Shown here: positions 31,967 to 41,190 of the stretch, in pieces
Position numbering within the stretch: position 1 is the first letter of the stretch
How the letters are laid out: the number at the start of each line of letters is the position of its first letter
Origin: Collinsella aerofaciens
GTDB taxonomy: Bacteria; Actinomycetota; Coriobacteriia; Coriobacteriales; Coriobacteriaceae
Assembly: GCF_902364945.1 (NCBI RefSeq)
Contig: NZ_CABJFS010000001.1
Coordinates: 186,001-250,000, forward strand
DNA: 64,000 nucleotides
Direction of reading: 5' to 3'
Notes under the pieces: generated by a model
What the model was told of the DNA's origin: nothing
Seen by the model: the letters and a program-made list of their open reading frames with translations, nothing else
The model's database searches: none
Translations under genes and position numbers: made by a program

Positions 31967-32800
31967 CTAGGCGAGGATGCCGGCGGCGGAGGCGACCATC
32001 GCGAGGACGATCACCACGAGGATGAGGGCCGTCATGCTCGCGTTCTTCTTGGTAAGAAGGTAATACGCGCTTCCCGTGATGGCGGCGGGGATCATGGCAG
32101 GCAGGATCTTGTCGAGCAGCGGCTGAATCTCCATCGCGACGTCGCCGAAGCTGAAGCTAATCGGGCAGGTGACGCCGATGACCGAGGCGATGAGGCAGCC
32201 GACCACGGTGAGGCCGAGCACGGAGGCGGCGGCAGTGAGGTTGGGAAGCTTCTCGCTGAAGTCGGTGACGAGCTTCACGCCCTGCTTGTAGCCGAACTCG
32301 AGGGCGTGCATGCGGACCCAGAAGATGGCCAGGATGAGCGCGAACCAGATGCCGGCTCCCACGGGGTTGCCCTCGATGTCCATGTAGGCGGCGATGGAGC
32401 CCATGATGGTCGGGATCATGGTCATGAGCAGGGAGTCGCCAACGCCGGCGAGCGGTCCCATGGTGCCGATCTTCAGGTCTTGGACGGCGTCCGCCGCCGC
32501 TAGGCCGTCGCGCTCCTCCATGGCCACGCAGGCGCCAAGGATGATGGCGGCGAGCCAAGGCTGGGTGTTGTAGTAGCGGAAGTGGTTGTTGAGCGCTTGC
32601 TTATAGTCCTCGTCGTTCGTGTAGATCTTCCTCAGGACCGGCGAGAGGGCGTAGGCGACTGAGGCGCCCTGCTGGGTCTGGTAGTTGAAGGTGCACACGC
32701 TCATGAGCCAGCGCCAGTTCGCGTTGCGCAGGTCCTTCTTGGTGACCTTGTAGCCGGAGGGCTTGCCCTCGGCGACGGCGGTGATGTTCTCGTTTTCCAT
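31967..32800 (-). CDS. PTS mannose-family EIID membrane component
   Basis: EIID forms the sugar channel with EIIC. The 277-residue protein has the N-terminal VTKKDLRNANWRWLMSVCTFNYQ signature, with KIGTMGPLAGVGDSLL near residue 110, both hallmark motifs, and membrane segments in the C-terminal half. Its ATG lies 2 bp after the IIC stop, so the pair is coupled. Confidence 0.94.
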   Translation of the reverse strand: MENENITAVAEGKPSGYKVTKKDLRNANWRWLMSVCTFNYQTQQGASVAYALSPVLRKIYTNDEDYKQALNNHFRYYNTQPWLAAIILGACVAMEERDGLAAADAVQDLKIGTMGPLAGVGDSLLMTMIPTIMGSIAAYMDIEGNPVGAGIWFALILAIFWVRMHALEFGYKQGVKLVTDFSEKLPNLTAAASVLGLTVVGCLIASVIGVTCPISFSFGDVAMEIQPLLDKILPAMIPAAITGSAYYLLTKKNASMTALILVVIVLAMVASAAGILA

Positions 32801-32802
32801 GG

Positions 32803-33588
32803 TTACTCATCCTCTCCGATGAAGGCGTCTGCGGAAGCGTGGGCGGCGAGCTCGGTGTCCCTCTCGGCACGCTGGTAGAACGCAATCGCGAGGGCAACGC
32901 CGACGATGGCGGCGCCGATGATGGGCACGTTCAGGAAGGCCGAGAGGAAGAAGCCGGCGAGCAGGTACTGGAAGTACTTGGCGGTTGGCATGTAGCGGAG
33001 CAGCATGGCGATACCGACGGCCGGGAGCATCTTGCCGGCGAGGGTGAGGCCGGAGAGGAACCACTGGGGCATGACCTCGAGGAGCCAGTTGACGGCGGGC
33101 TGGCCGAGCGTCACGGAGACAAAGACGGGCAGGGCGGCGCACAGGCCGAAGAGCGCGGGGCAGACCCACAGGATGGCGTTCATCTGATTGAACTTACCCT
33201 CGTTGCAGAACTTCTGGGACTTCTCGACGACAAAGCCGTTGAGGATCTTGGCGACGACGTCGAGCTGGATGCCGAGCATGCCGACCGGCAGGCCGATGGC
33301 GAGGCCCGTGTCGGAGCCCAGGGTCACGCCGTAGGCGGTGGCGATGATGGCCATCGTGCCGTAGTCGGGAATGGAGGAGCCGCCGAAGCCCGCGACGCCG
33401 AGCTGCATGAGCTGAATGGTGCCGCCGATGACAAGGCCGGTCTTCCAGTCGCCCATGACGACTCCGGTGATGAGGCCCCAGAAAACGGCGTAATTGACGA
33501 AGATCATCGGGATGCCGTAGTAGTCCACGTGCTTGATGAAGGCCAGCAGGGTCAAAAGGACGACCTGCAGGATAGTGAAGTTGACCAT
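32803..33588 (-). CDS. PTS mannose-family EIIC membrane component
   Basis: The 261-residue hydrophobic protein has FWGLITGVVMGDWKTGLVIGG near residue 35 and QLMQLGVAGFGGSSIPDYG near 60, the sugar-recognition region typical of EIIC-Man. About seven membrane segments are apparent. An AAGGGGG site precedes the ATG. It lies between IIB and IID. Confidence 0.94.
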   Translation of the reverse strand: MVNFTILQVVLLTLLAFIKHVDYYGIPMIFVNYAVFWGLITGVVMGDWKTGLVIGGTIQLMQLGVAGFGGSSIPDYGTMAIIATAYGVTLGSDTGLAIGLPVGMLGIQLDVVAKILNGFVVEKSQKFCNEGKFNQMNAILWVCPALFGLCAALPVFVSVTLGQPAVNWLLEVMPQWFLSGLTLAGKMLPAVGIAMLLRYMPTAKYFQYLLAGFFLSAFLNVPIIGAAIVGVALAIAFYQRAERDTELAAHASADAFIGEDE

Positions 33589-33597
33589 ATTTCCCCC

Positions 33598-34071
33598 TTA
33601 GATGAGGTCTGCGACGGAGACGGGCTTGTCGGCGGGCACGAACTGGGCCGTCACCTTGACGCCACGGGCGATGAGCGCCTTGTAGCTCTGGACGTTCTCG
33701 GCGGAGGCGTAGGCGCGCTGGGTGAGCTGGATGCCGTCCTCCTTGACGAGCGAGCCGCCGACGACCAGCGACGGGAGCTCGACGCCCGACTCGACCAGGC
33801 GAAGCATCGTCTCGGGCTCCTTGGCGATGACGAAGACCTTCTCGCGGTCGTACTTGCCCGCGGCGAAGTTCTTGAGCGCGGTCTGCTCGGAGATGATCGA
33901 AACGGCCATGCCCGCGGGGCGCGCCATCCTCATGGTGGACTTCAGGACCTCGTCGCCGGCGACCTTGTCGTCGATGACCATGACTCGGGTCGCGCCCGAC
34001 ACCGGGGCCCACTGCGTCACGATGATGCCGTGAAGCAGGCGATTGTCGATTCGTGCCATAACAACACTCAT
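33598..34071 (-). CDS. PTS mannose-family EIIB component
   Basis: The 157-residue protein phosphorylates the incoming sugar. It begins MSVVMARIDNRLLHGIIVTQ, with the phospho-histidine at residue 14 in the IDxRLxHG motif, and has IISEQTALKNF near residue 60. The ATG at 34071 follows TAGGAGC; the longer frame upstream is not family-like. It is the first gene of the operon, 123 bp after the LevR-like regulator. Confidence 0.94.
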   Translation of the reverse strand: MSVVMARIDNRLLHGIIVTQWAPVSGATRVMVIDDKVAGDEVLKSTMRMARPAGMAVSIISEQTALKNFAAGKYDREKVFVIAKEPETMLRLVESGVELPSLVVGGSLVKEDGIQLTQRAYASAENVQSYKALIARGVKVTAQFVPADKPVSVADLI

Positions 34072-34194
34072 GTTTGCTCCTATCAAATGAAGTTTTGCGT
34101 TCGGTACTGCCTCGGCGCTATCCGGATTCGCGCCGGGCAAGGGGTTATCGGATTATTGAGGACGCGCGGTCAGCTTGCGGCGGCGTGGGGAAGG

Positions 34195-36936
34195 TCACTC
34201 GTCGAGCAGGAGGTCCGAGGAGCCGAGGCGCTCTTCTCGCGCCGGGGCGGCGCTCACGCTTATGTAGTCGAAGACATATGCGATCTCGCTTACGGGAACC
34301 TCTACGCGATAGCGCGTCGAGATGCTCGAGAAGCTCTGCCTGAAGGACTCGATGAAATCGGCGCGTTCCTCCTCGAAGCGGTCCTGGCCAACGTAGGTCT
34401 CAATGGGGTTTCTGGTAACAAGGCGCTCGACGAGACAGCAGAGGTGAACGTAGAGCCCAATGATGGCGTTGCTGCCGATCTTCTCGCCTGTCCTGCGCTG
34501 AAGCTCGTGCACGGCGCTCTCGATCTCATGGAATAGCCGCTCCGGGTCGAGGATGGTGATGGAGCGGATGACGTTCTGCAGCGTCATGTTCGAGAGCAGC
34601 TTCTCGTGGAAAGAAGAGAGCTCGGAAGCGTCAAGCCACCTGCCGAACACGGCATCAACCTTAGAGGCGGACGCCGTCGACATGATGTCCTCGAGGGCGA
34701 CGAAGGGGACGGAGGCGACCCCGGGGTCTCCCGTGCCGATGACGGCGCAGACGCGGTGCTCGGAGAAAACGGCGTCGTTCGACCCGTTCGCGACGAGCTG
34801 CTTGAAGGGCCTCGTGAGCAGGCGCGCGCCTATGGTGCGCGGGAGGCTCTGCGAGACGAGCTGGCGTATCCTCTCCGCGGCGTCGACCCCGGACTCGGAG
34901 CAGAAGACGATGGCGTCCTCACGGTTGACGCGCTCGATCACCTTGCAGTGCGTCACGCACGCGGCGGTCGCATCGCCAAGAACCTCGGCGATGGACTTGC
35001 CGCCGAGCAGCCCGACCCCGATCTCGAGCGCAAGACCGGTAGAGACGTTGTTCACCACGCCGATAGTGGAGTCGGTAACGTTCTCGAGGGCCTTATAGGC
35101 CTCCTCCAAGGAGCCCATGTCGACGAGGAACACGACCCCGGTGCAGTAGGAATGGCGGTCGACGAGGCGCTGGAGCGGACCGACGATGTCCTTCAGCTGC
35201 TGGTCGTAGGGCATGTCGACAGCCTCGTACACATGCATGCCGAGCATACGGTTCGCCGCGTCGGCGATGCTCGTCGCCGTTGAGTAGCCGTGGGACAAGA
35301 TGACGCAGAACGTCCGAAGGGCCTTCGCATCGCGAGACTCCGATGCGACGCACAGCGTCAGAAGCGTCTTCGTGAAGTGATCGAGCGAGATTCCCAGCGC
35401 CCCTTCCACGTCTGCGGCGACCTGATCGGAGACACTCGAGGCAAACGGCAATTCGGAGGTCACGGCACCGAGGAGATGGGAGATTTGCTCCGCACAGGCA
35501 GACTTTCGCTTAGCCAGGCCGATACCCGGCCACAACTGCAGGCAAATCTCCTGGGCCAGTAGAAAAGCGACCTTCCTCGAAAGCTCGATGCCATAAGAAG
35601 AGCCTGCGTCGGCAAGGACCGCGCCCACGACGCGCTCGAAGGCGCGCGACCTCGAGGAGGCGACGCCGTGGTCGAAGATCAAGTGATCCTCAACGCCGCG
35701 CACAGCGGAGACAGCTTGCGAGACAAGCTCGGAGACAGAGAGCTCCCCGGCGCAGAATCGCTCATCGAGGGAGCACAGGGCATCGAGCGCCTGCTCGACC
35801 GGCCCTGTGCTCTCGGCGGCATCCAGAGACGCGTCGATCAGAACGCCATCGTCGGGCTGTTGATCGATCTGCGCGGAGGAGAGGAGCCCGCTGGGAAGAA
35901 GATACGGGCGAACGACGACGTAGTCGCCCTCGCGATTGAGGAACGCTTTGGCACAGCAGTTCGTCACGCAGGCGCGCAAGCCGGCGATGTTATCGGAAAA
36001 GTCCGCGTTCACGAGGCAACGGTATGCGCCGCGGCTGATCTTCACATCAGAACCGATTCGGCACCCCTCGCTGCGCAGGAAGCTCAAGATGAGATCCTCG
36101 CGCTCCTCGGGGGTCCGCTCCTTGAGTGAGGGGACGCGGGCACAGATGGGCATTTTGCTGTAGGCCGAGGAAACCTTCAGGTCATCGGCGGAAAGCGTCG
36201 TCGAAAGAACGAGGCGAGCGCGCGGCGCATCCTGGGAGGCATCGAGCCCGAGGGCCGTCGCAAGGCAGTGCTCCATCGCAGAGGGAGAGAGTGCCTCGAT
36301 GCCGTTGACAAAGACCACACCCCCGCGCGCTTTCGCGATCGACTCGTCAAGAAGCCCGTTGAACGAGGCGGCGTCCGGGACCCCGGCGCAGTCGATGCGC
36401 ACATAGGAGGAGTCGCGGGACAGCAAGCCCTGGTTCTTGCCGTACACGTACACAAGGCGAGAAAGGAAAGACTTACCGACACCCACGCCGCCGCTCAAGA
36501 GGATGGGCAGGCCAAACGGAGGGTACTGAACCGCAGCCTTGCACTGCTCGACAACGGAGCTGAGGCTCATGTCGAAGCCCACGGCACGCGCGAAGTCGCG
36601 GTGATCGGCGATTCCCGTCGCCTGGATGAGGTCGGCGAGCGAGGCATACTCGCTTGCAGAGAGCTTTACCTGAAAACGCTTCTGGAACGCGCGGCGATGA
36701 AAATAACGGACAGGCCTGCCCGCCACCTTAACCACAAGACCGGCGCGAACAAGGTCGTTGAGGTACTGGCTCGCCAGGCTCCTGGAGATGATGAGCGTCT
36801 CGGCGATGTCGGAGGTGGACAGACGGGCAAGGTCGTCGAGCGAGACGGCAGAGGTGAGGGCCTCGAGATGCTCGAGAATCCTGTCCCTCATGTCGACGGG
36901 TTTCTTTGCCAAGCTGTCCTGTGTGGTCTTGTCCAT
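34195..36936 (-). CDS. LevR/MalR-type PTS regulator without sigma-54 contact motif
   Basis: The 913-residue protein has a winged helix (about 15-85), an AAA+ domain (Walker A GGVGVGKS at 149-156), a first PRD (about 385-500), an EIIA-Man domain with phospho-histidine H549 in CVILSHGYS, an EIIB-like segment (about 700-760) and a second PRD with H831 in GLYVHLCCLVERL. LevR uses its AAA+ domain to activate sigma-54 promoters. Here the residues between IDCAG (about 181) and the Walker B position (VVFVNG, 207-212) are too few to hold the GAFTGA loop, and the Walker B acidic pair is replaced by Asn-Gly. It probably still senses PTS phosphorylation but acts through its winged helix. Confidence 0.85.
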   Translation of the reverse strand: MDKTTQDSLAKKPVDMRDRILEHLEALTSAVSLDDLARLSTSDIAETLIISRSLASQYLNDLVRAGLVVKVAGRPVRYFHRRAFQKRFQVKLSASEYASLADLIQATGIADHRDFARAVGFDMSLSSVVEQCKAAVQYPPFGLPILLSGGVGVGKSFLSRLVYVYGKNQGLLSRDSSYVRIDCAGVPDAASFNGLLDESIAKARGGVVFVNGIEALSPSAMEHCLATALGLDASQDAPRARLVLSTTLSADDLKVSSAYSKMPICARVPSLKERTPEEREDLILSFLRSEGCRIGSDVKISRGAYRCLVNADFSDNIAGLRACVTNCCAKAFLNREGDYVVVRPYLLPSGLLSSAQIDQQPDDGVLIDASLDAAESTGPVEQALDALCSLDERFCAGELSVSELVSQAVSAVRGVEDHLIFDHGVASSRSRAFERVVGAVLADAGSSYGIELSRKVAFLLAQEICLQLWPGIGLAKRKSACAEQISHLLGAVTSELPFASSVSDQVAADVEGALGISLDHFTKTLLTLCVASESRDAKALRTFCVILSHGYSTATSIADAANRMLGMHVYEAVDMPYDQQLKDIVGPLQRLVDRHSYCTGVVFLVDMGSLEEAYKALENVTDSTIGVVNNVSTGLALEIGVGLLGGKSIAEVLGDATAACVTHCKVIERVNREDAIVFCSESGVDAAERIRQLVSQSLPRTIGARLLTRPFKQLVANGSNDAVFSEHRVCAVIGTGDPGVASVPFVALEDIMSTASASKVDAVFGRWLDASELSSFHEKLLSNMTLQNVIRSITILDPERLFHEIESAVHELQRRTGEKIGSNAIIGLYVHLCCLVERLVTRNPIETYVGQDRFEEERADFIESFRQSFSSISTRYRVEVPVSEIAYVFDYISVSAAPAREERLGSSDLLLDE

Positions 36937-37129
36937 GACTTCTTACCTCCTCGTACAAGGAGTATAAGGGGAGAACAGAGAACGGAAGGGGGCGCGTGGG
37001 GGAATCAACAGCTCCGAGGAAAAGTCCACCACTTGAGGGGCAGAAAACAACGGCCATTGAACATTCAGGGCCGACGCTCAACACTTCGGCTCGACACTTC
37101 GCTTTGGAAAGGGCCCCGGCGCGCCGGGC
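36937..37129. other. Leader of the LevR-like gene and terminal region of the mtnN remnant
   Basis: A GGAGG-type ribosome site for the regulator lies at 36946-36955. A GC palindrome (GGGCCCCGGCGCGCCGGGCC near 37111-37130) sits just beyond the mtnN stop and may be its terminator stem. No gene is supported. Confidence 0.4.
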
Positions 37130-37486
37130 CTAAAGCTTAACCATGCGCGCGGCGATGCGGGCGCAGTCGCAGGCGGCCTTCTTCTCGAAGGTGTTGTAGT
37201 CGACGACCCGGCCCTCGGCGCAGGGCTTGTCGCTGATGGCGCGCACGACGACGAGGGGCACGCCGTTGAGATAGGAGGCCTGCGCGATGGTGCAGCCCTC
37301 CATCTCGCAGCACAGGTCGCCGAAGGCCGCGAGGATTCGCTCCTTCTGTTCCGCGGGCGAGACGAACTGGTCGCCGGAGACGACGCGGCCCTTGAGGACC
37401 TTAATGTCGGGGGCGACGGCGGCCGCGGCGGCGCACGCCGCCAGCAAGGGCCGGAACGGATCGCGCAAGATCAAGGCGTCGCCCGG
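37130..37486 (-). pseudogene. mtnN: 5'-truncated 5'-methylthioadenosine/S-adenosylhomocysteine nucleosidase
   Basis: The last 118 or so codons match the C-terminal half of MTA/SAH nucleosidase: VLKGRVVSGDQFVSPAEQK, CCEMEGCTIAQASYLNGVPL with the ribose-binding Met-Glu, and VVVRAISDKPCAEG with the catalytic aspartate. The family is about 230 residues, so the N-terminal half is gone. Upstream of about 37486 the minus frame is only the shadow of an IS3-type transposase on the other strand. The remaining part cannot be an active enzyme. Another copy would have to serve SAM recycling. Confidence 0.8.
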
Positions 37487-37905
37487 GAGGTCGGGCGTTA
37501 CCGTCAGCCGGCGCCGCGTCTGCCGCATCATGAGGGAGAACGGCCTGGCCGGCGCATACGGCAGGAAGAGGTTCAAGGTGCACCCCGGGGCGGTCAACGA
37601 GGCCGACGTGTCGAACGTCGTCGCGCGCGGCTTCGGCGGCAGGGCGCCGTGCACCCATATATGCAGCGACTTGGCCTGCGTGCGCGTCGGGGCGTCGTGG
37701 AACTACGTCTGCCTGCTCGTCGACCTCTGCAACGGGGAGATCGTCGGCCACTCCGAAGGACCGAGGAGGGACGCGCGAGCTCCGAGCCAAGCTCTTGGAT
37801 TACGTGCACTGGTACAACAACTTCAGGATCCACTCGACGCTGGGCTACATGTCGCCGGTCGAGTTCAGGGAGGCGGGGCCGTCCCTCCCGGAATCGTCCA
37901 AATAA
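37487..37905 (+). pseudogene. IS3-family (IS150-like) transposase OrfB remnant with internal deletion
   Basis: One frame reads VTVSRRRVCRIMRENGLAGA, then CSDLACVRVGASWNYVCLLVD and GEIVGHSEG, the first half of OrfB with its first catalytic aspartate. A shifted frame from about 37770 reads LLDYVHWYNNFRIHSTLGYM ending at TAA 37903, the OrfB C-terminus. Roughly 90 residues that would carry the second aspartate and the glutamate are missing. Start and OrfA are also missing. This relic abuts the truncated mtnN, implying insertion followed by deletion. Confidence 0.82.
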
Positions 37906-38611
37906 GTGTTGCCAATCCATAGCCAATCCAGCCATCATCTTCGCGAAGGCGGACGTCAGGAAAAGCTCGGCTTGAGCTCGGTCGGACGCGGTCTGTGGGG
38001 CATCATTCAGGCTCAGGGGGTCTCCTTGTCTTCTTCGGTCGCAACCTGAATGATAGGGACGGCCCCTTCTCTCTTTCCCCTTCGTTTTCGACGCGTCACC
38101 CTCTCGGCGGGCTTAAGGCCCGCGCTCGCGGGTGCAGGGGCTACGCCCAAACCCCAAAAACGTAACGCCGTGCTCGAAGCGTTTCCGGACGTCAGCGTAA
38201 TCTCAAATCCCGTTCGTCAACTCATGGGCAAGCCACCTGAGACTACTCATTTCTCCTACTGGCAATGAAGACCTGCGACCTGCAGTTTTGCAAACTGCTT
38301 GAAAGCCACCTGCGTTGATTCACTTCCTATTGCAGCTGGCGGCTTGCACGCGAAAAGGCATTTAAGTTTCAAAACGGGCGTTTTCGGCGCTATCGAGCCT
38401 CCAAAGGCATCCCGCCGCGCCCTTTGGGACAAAAACAAAAACTCAAAGCCCTGAGTTCGAAAATAGTTTTTGGAGTTGTCCCGACTTTTGTCCCCGAAGC
38501 CGACGAAACGCGACAGGGTATCACCTGGCGGCACTCGATTCGAGACGGCACCGAAAACTGGATACAACCGGAATGACGGGACGGCAGAACCGAAGCCATC
38601 GAGTGGGGATA
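37906..38611. other. About 700 bp without a supported gene
   Basis: I see no recognisable protein. ATCATTCAGG at about 38003 and CCTGAATGAT at about 38047 form an inverted pair flanking some 35 bp, possibly an element end. Several short open frames lack ribosome sites. The region separates the IS3/mtnN remnant from the ribosomal operon terminator and may be degraded mobile DNA. Confidence 0.4.
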
Positions 38612-38612
38612 G

Positions 38613-38646
38613 AAAAAGGCCCGGGTGCCGTGGCATCCGGGCCTTT
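38613..38646 (-). terminator. Terminator after rplX
   Basis: A 15-bp stem (38615-38629 with 38632-38646, one G-T mismatch) has a tight loop; on the minus strand it is followed by T5. It lies 27 bp past rplX, so this ribosomal operon ends after L24. Confidence 0.85.
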
Positions 38647-38672
38647 GCTAGCAACTTGATGTTGCGGGCAGC

Positions 38673-38978
38673 TTAGAACTTGTGGCCGCACTTCTTGCAG
38701 ACGCGCAGCTTGTTCTTGCCGTCCTTCTCGTGACCGACGCGGGTAACCTTACCGCACTCGGGGCAGACGAGATTGACGTTGGAGGCGTCGATGGGAGCCT
38801 CCTGCGAAACGATGCCGCCCTGCTGGTTGGCAGCGTTGGGCTTGACGGCCTTCTTGACGACCGAAACGCCCTCGACAACGACCTTGTTCTCGGCGGGGAG
38901 AGCACGCAGGACAACGCCCTGCTTGCCGCGATCCTTACCAGAGAGAACCTGGACCTTATCGCCCTTCTTGATATACAT
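38673..38978 (-). CDS. rplX: 50S ribosomal protein L24
   Basis: The 101-residue protein has the KOW motif at its start ([20 protein letters not shown]) and a C-terminal zinc ribbon [11 protein letters not shown] with CKKCGHKF, so it is the zinc-binding form. L24 initiates folding of 23S rRNA. It is the last gene of this operon; rplE (L5), which normally follows, is not here. Confidence 0.97.
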   Translation of the reverse strand: MYIKKGDKVQVLSGKDRGKQGVVLRALPAENKVVVEGVSVVKKAVKPNAANQQGGIVSQEAPIDASNVNLVCPECGKVTRVGHEKDGKNKLRVCKKCGHKF

Positions 38979-38991
38979 ATATCTCCCCTAA

Positions 38992-39360
38992 CTACAGGGT
39001 CTCGGGAGCGAGCGAGACGATCTTCATGTACTTCTTGTCACGAAGCTCGCGAGCGACGGGCCCGAAGATACGGGTGCCGACGGGCGAACCATCGTTGTTG
39101 ATGACAACGCAGGCGTTCTCATCAAAGCGAATGTAGGAGCCATCCTTGCGGCGGATCTCCTTAACGGTGCGAACGACGACGCAACGGACAACGTCCTTCT
39201 TCTTGACGTTGGCGCCAGGGGTAGCCTCCTGGACAGCACCGATGAACACATCGCCGATGCCTGCATAACGACGCTTGGAACCGCCAAGCACCTTGATGCA
39301 GCGAATCTTGCGAGCGCCGGAGTTGTCGGCGACGTTCAGCATGGTTTGCATCTGAATCAT
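38992..39360 (-). CDS. rplN: 50S ribosomal protein L14
   Basis: The 122-residue protein begins [18 protein letters not shown] and has the L14 signature [20 protein letters not shown]. It binds 23S rRNA near the bridge to 16S. A 118-bp gap separates it from rpsQ, longer than others in the operon, with a small stem GGTATGC/GCATAC near 39419. Confidence 0.98.
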   Translation of the reverse strand: MIQMQTMLNVADNSGARKIRCIKVLGGSKRRYAGIGDVFIGAVQEATPGANVKKKDVVRCVVVRTVKEIRRKDGSYIRFDENACVVINNDGSPVGTRIFGPVARELRDKKYMKIVSLAPETL

Positions 39361-39478
39361 GGTAGATGTTCCTCCGAACTAAGAACCGAAGAGAGGTGCG
39401 CAGCCTTTATACGGCCCGTGGTATGCAAGCCAGGCATACGCACATCTTCGGAAACGTACAAGTCGTAAGAGCGACTGC

Positions 39479-39739
39479 TTATTTAGCGCGCTCGACGACC
39501 TCGATGAGGCGCCAACGCTTCATCTTGGACATAGGACGGGTCTCCATAACGCGGACGGTATCGCCCACGCCAGCCGTGCACTCCTCGTCGTGAGCGTGCA
39601 GCTTCTTGGAGCTGGTCATCATCTTGCCGTACTTGGGGTGACGCTTGCGCTCGGTGATGGTGACAACAATGGTCTTGGCACCGGAGACGGAGGTAACGAC
39701 ACCCGTACGGACCTTACGCGAGTTACGCGAATCAGTCAT
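39479..39739 (-). CDS. rpsQ: 30S ribosomal protein S17
   Basis: The 86-residue protein has RTGVVTSVSGAKTIVVTIT near residue 11 and HDEECTAGVGDTVRVMETRP, the S17 OB-fold signature. It binds helix 11 of 16S rRNA. It lies 16 bp after rpmC. Confidence 0.98.
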   Translation of the reverse strand: MTDSRNSRKVRTGVVTSVSGAKTIVVTITERKRHPKYGKMMTSSKKLHAHDEECTAGVGDTVRVMETRPMSKMKRWRLIEVVERAK

Positions 39740-39755
39740 GTTCTCTCCTTAGGTC

Positions 39756-39971
39756 CTACTCGGCGACAGCGGACTTCTCCGCTGCGATCTCGCGGGCGCG
39801 CTGCTCCGTGAGGACGCGAGCGATGTCCTTCTTCACGGTGTTGACGCGAGCGGTGTTGTCCAGCTGGCTGGTGGCCATCTGGAAACGAAGGTTAAAGAGC
39901 TCGGCGCGCATTTCCTTCAGCTTCTCAACGAGCTGAGCGTCCGAGAGCTCACGAATCTCTGCGGGCTTCAT
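39756..39971 (-). CDS. rpmC: 50S ribosomal protein L29
   Basis: The 71-residue two-helix protein begins [20 protein letters not shown] and has ELFNLRFQMATSQLDN, the L29 signature. Its ATG overlaps the rplP stop (TAATG), giving coupling. L29 sits near the peptide exit tunnel. Confidence 0.98.
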   Translation of the reverse strand: MKPAEIRELSDAQLVEKLKEMRAELFNLRFQMATSQLDNTARVNTVKKDIARVLTEQRAREIAAEKSAVAE

Positions 39972-40474
39972 TAGTTCTCCTCCTTGGCGGCGGCGGCGTC
40001 CTCAGCAGCCCACTTGGCCTCGAGAGCGGCCTCCTCAGCCATCTCCTTCTCGATGCGCTGCTCAGCGTTCTTGGCAGCAACAATCTTGGTCTTGATGGGA
40101 AGCTTGTGCTGTGCAAGACGCAGAGCCTCGCGAGCGACCTCCTCGGGCACGCCCTTGACCTCGAACATGATGCGGCCGGGCTTGACGACGGCCACCCACT
40201 CCTCGGGGTTACCCTTACCAGAACCCATGCGAGTCTCGGCAGGCTTCTTGGTGATGGGCTTATCGGGGAAGATCGTGATGTAGACACGACCGCCACGCTT
40301 CATGTAGCGGGTCATGGCAATACGAGCGGCCTCGATCTGACGGTTGGTGATCCAATGGGCCTCGAGAGCCTGGATACCAAACTCGCCGAAATGCAGCTCG
40401 GTATTACCCTTGGCCTGGCCCTTCATGGAGCCACGCTGCACCTTGCGGTGAAGAATACGCTTAGGGGCAAGCAC
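39971..40474 (-). CDS. rplP: 50S ribosomal protein L16 with C-terminal extension
   Basis: L16 organises the A-site of the large subunit. The first 138 or so residues are canonical ([19 protein letters not shown], then [17 protein letters not shown] and [16 protein letters not shown]). About 28 additional residues rich in Ala and Glu ([21 protein letters not shown]) follow, making 167 in total against the usual 137-140. The GTG start overlaps the rpsC stop by one base. The tail is predicted helical and acidic, unusual for a ribosomal protein. Confidence 0.96.
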   Translation of the reverse strand: MLAPKRILHRKVQRGSMKGQAKGNTELHFGEFGIQALEAHWITNRQIEAARIAMTRYMKRGGRVYITIFPDKPITKKPAETRMGSGKGNPEEWVAVVKPGRIMFEVKGVPEEVAREALRLAQHKLPIKTKIVAAKNAEQRIEKEMAEEAALEAKWAAEDAAAAKEEN

Positions 40475-41184
40475 TACTGACCCCTCCTCTCGGAGTTACG
40501 ACGACGAGGACGGGAAGAGCCCTCGAGTGCAGGGTTGGGAACAGGCTGGCCCGGGAGCTTCTCGCCCAGGTAGATCCAGACCTTCACGCCGCAAGCGCCC
40601 ATGGTGGTGCTGGCGACAGCCGTGCCGTAGTCGATCTTGGCACGGAGGGTGTGCAGAGGCACGCGACCCTCGCGGTACCACTCACGACGGCCCATCTCGG
40701 CACCGCCGAGACGACCGGAGCACTGGATACGGATGCCCTTAGCGCCGGCCTTGCGGGCGGACTGGACAGCCTTGCGCATAGCGCGACGGAAGGCAACGCG
40801 GCCCTCGAGCTGCTCGGCGATAGACTGAGCAACGAGGTTGGCGTCGAGCTCGGGGCGCTTGATCTCGACAACGTCGACGGAGAGCTGGCCCTTGGAGACG
40901 CCAGCGACCTTCTCGAGCTCGGTGCGGAGGGTATCGATTTCGGCACCCTTCTTACCGATGACAACGCCGGGGCGAGCGGTGAGGATGATGACCTTCACCT
41001 TGTCGCCAGCGCGCTCGATCTCGACGCGGGAAACAGCTGCGCGGGAAAGACGCTTCTCGAGGTACTTGCGGATCTCGAGATCGTTACCGAGGGTCTTAGC
41101 GTAATCCTTCTCTGCGAACCAGCGGGAGCGCCAGTTCTCGGTGATGCCAAGACGGAAGCCGGTGGGGTAGACTTTCTGACCCAT
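40474..41184 (-). CDS. rpsC: 30S ribosomal protein S3
   Basis: The 236-residue protein begins [20 protein letters not shown] and has a KH domain with [14 protein letters not shown] near residue 72 and the C-terminal [19 protein letters not shown]3 lines the mRNA entry channel. It lies 6 bp after rplV. Confidence 0.98.
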   Translation of the reverse strand: MGQKVYPTGFRLGITENWRSRWFAEKDYAKTLGNDLEIRKYLEKRLSRAAVSRVEIERAGDKVKVIILTARPGVVIGKKGAEIDTLRTELEKVAGVSKGQLSVDVVEIKRPELDANLVAQSIAEQLEGRVAFRRAMRKAVQSARKAGAKGIRIQCSGRLGGAEMGRREWYREGRVPLHTLRAKIDYGTAVASTTMGACGVKVWIYLGEKLPGQPVPNPALEGSSRPRRRNSERRGQ

Positions 41185-41190
41185 ACAGCT

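Noticed and set aside
34072..34194. Sigma-54 (-24/-12) promoter for the PTS operon
   Set aside because: No TGGCAC-N5-TTGC-like pair on the minus strand despite the LevR-like regulator.
38050..38654. Short open frames on both strands before the ribosomal terminator
   Set aside because: No ribosome sites, no family resemblance, and the frames overlap each other.
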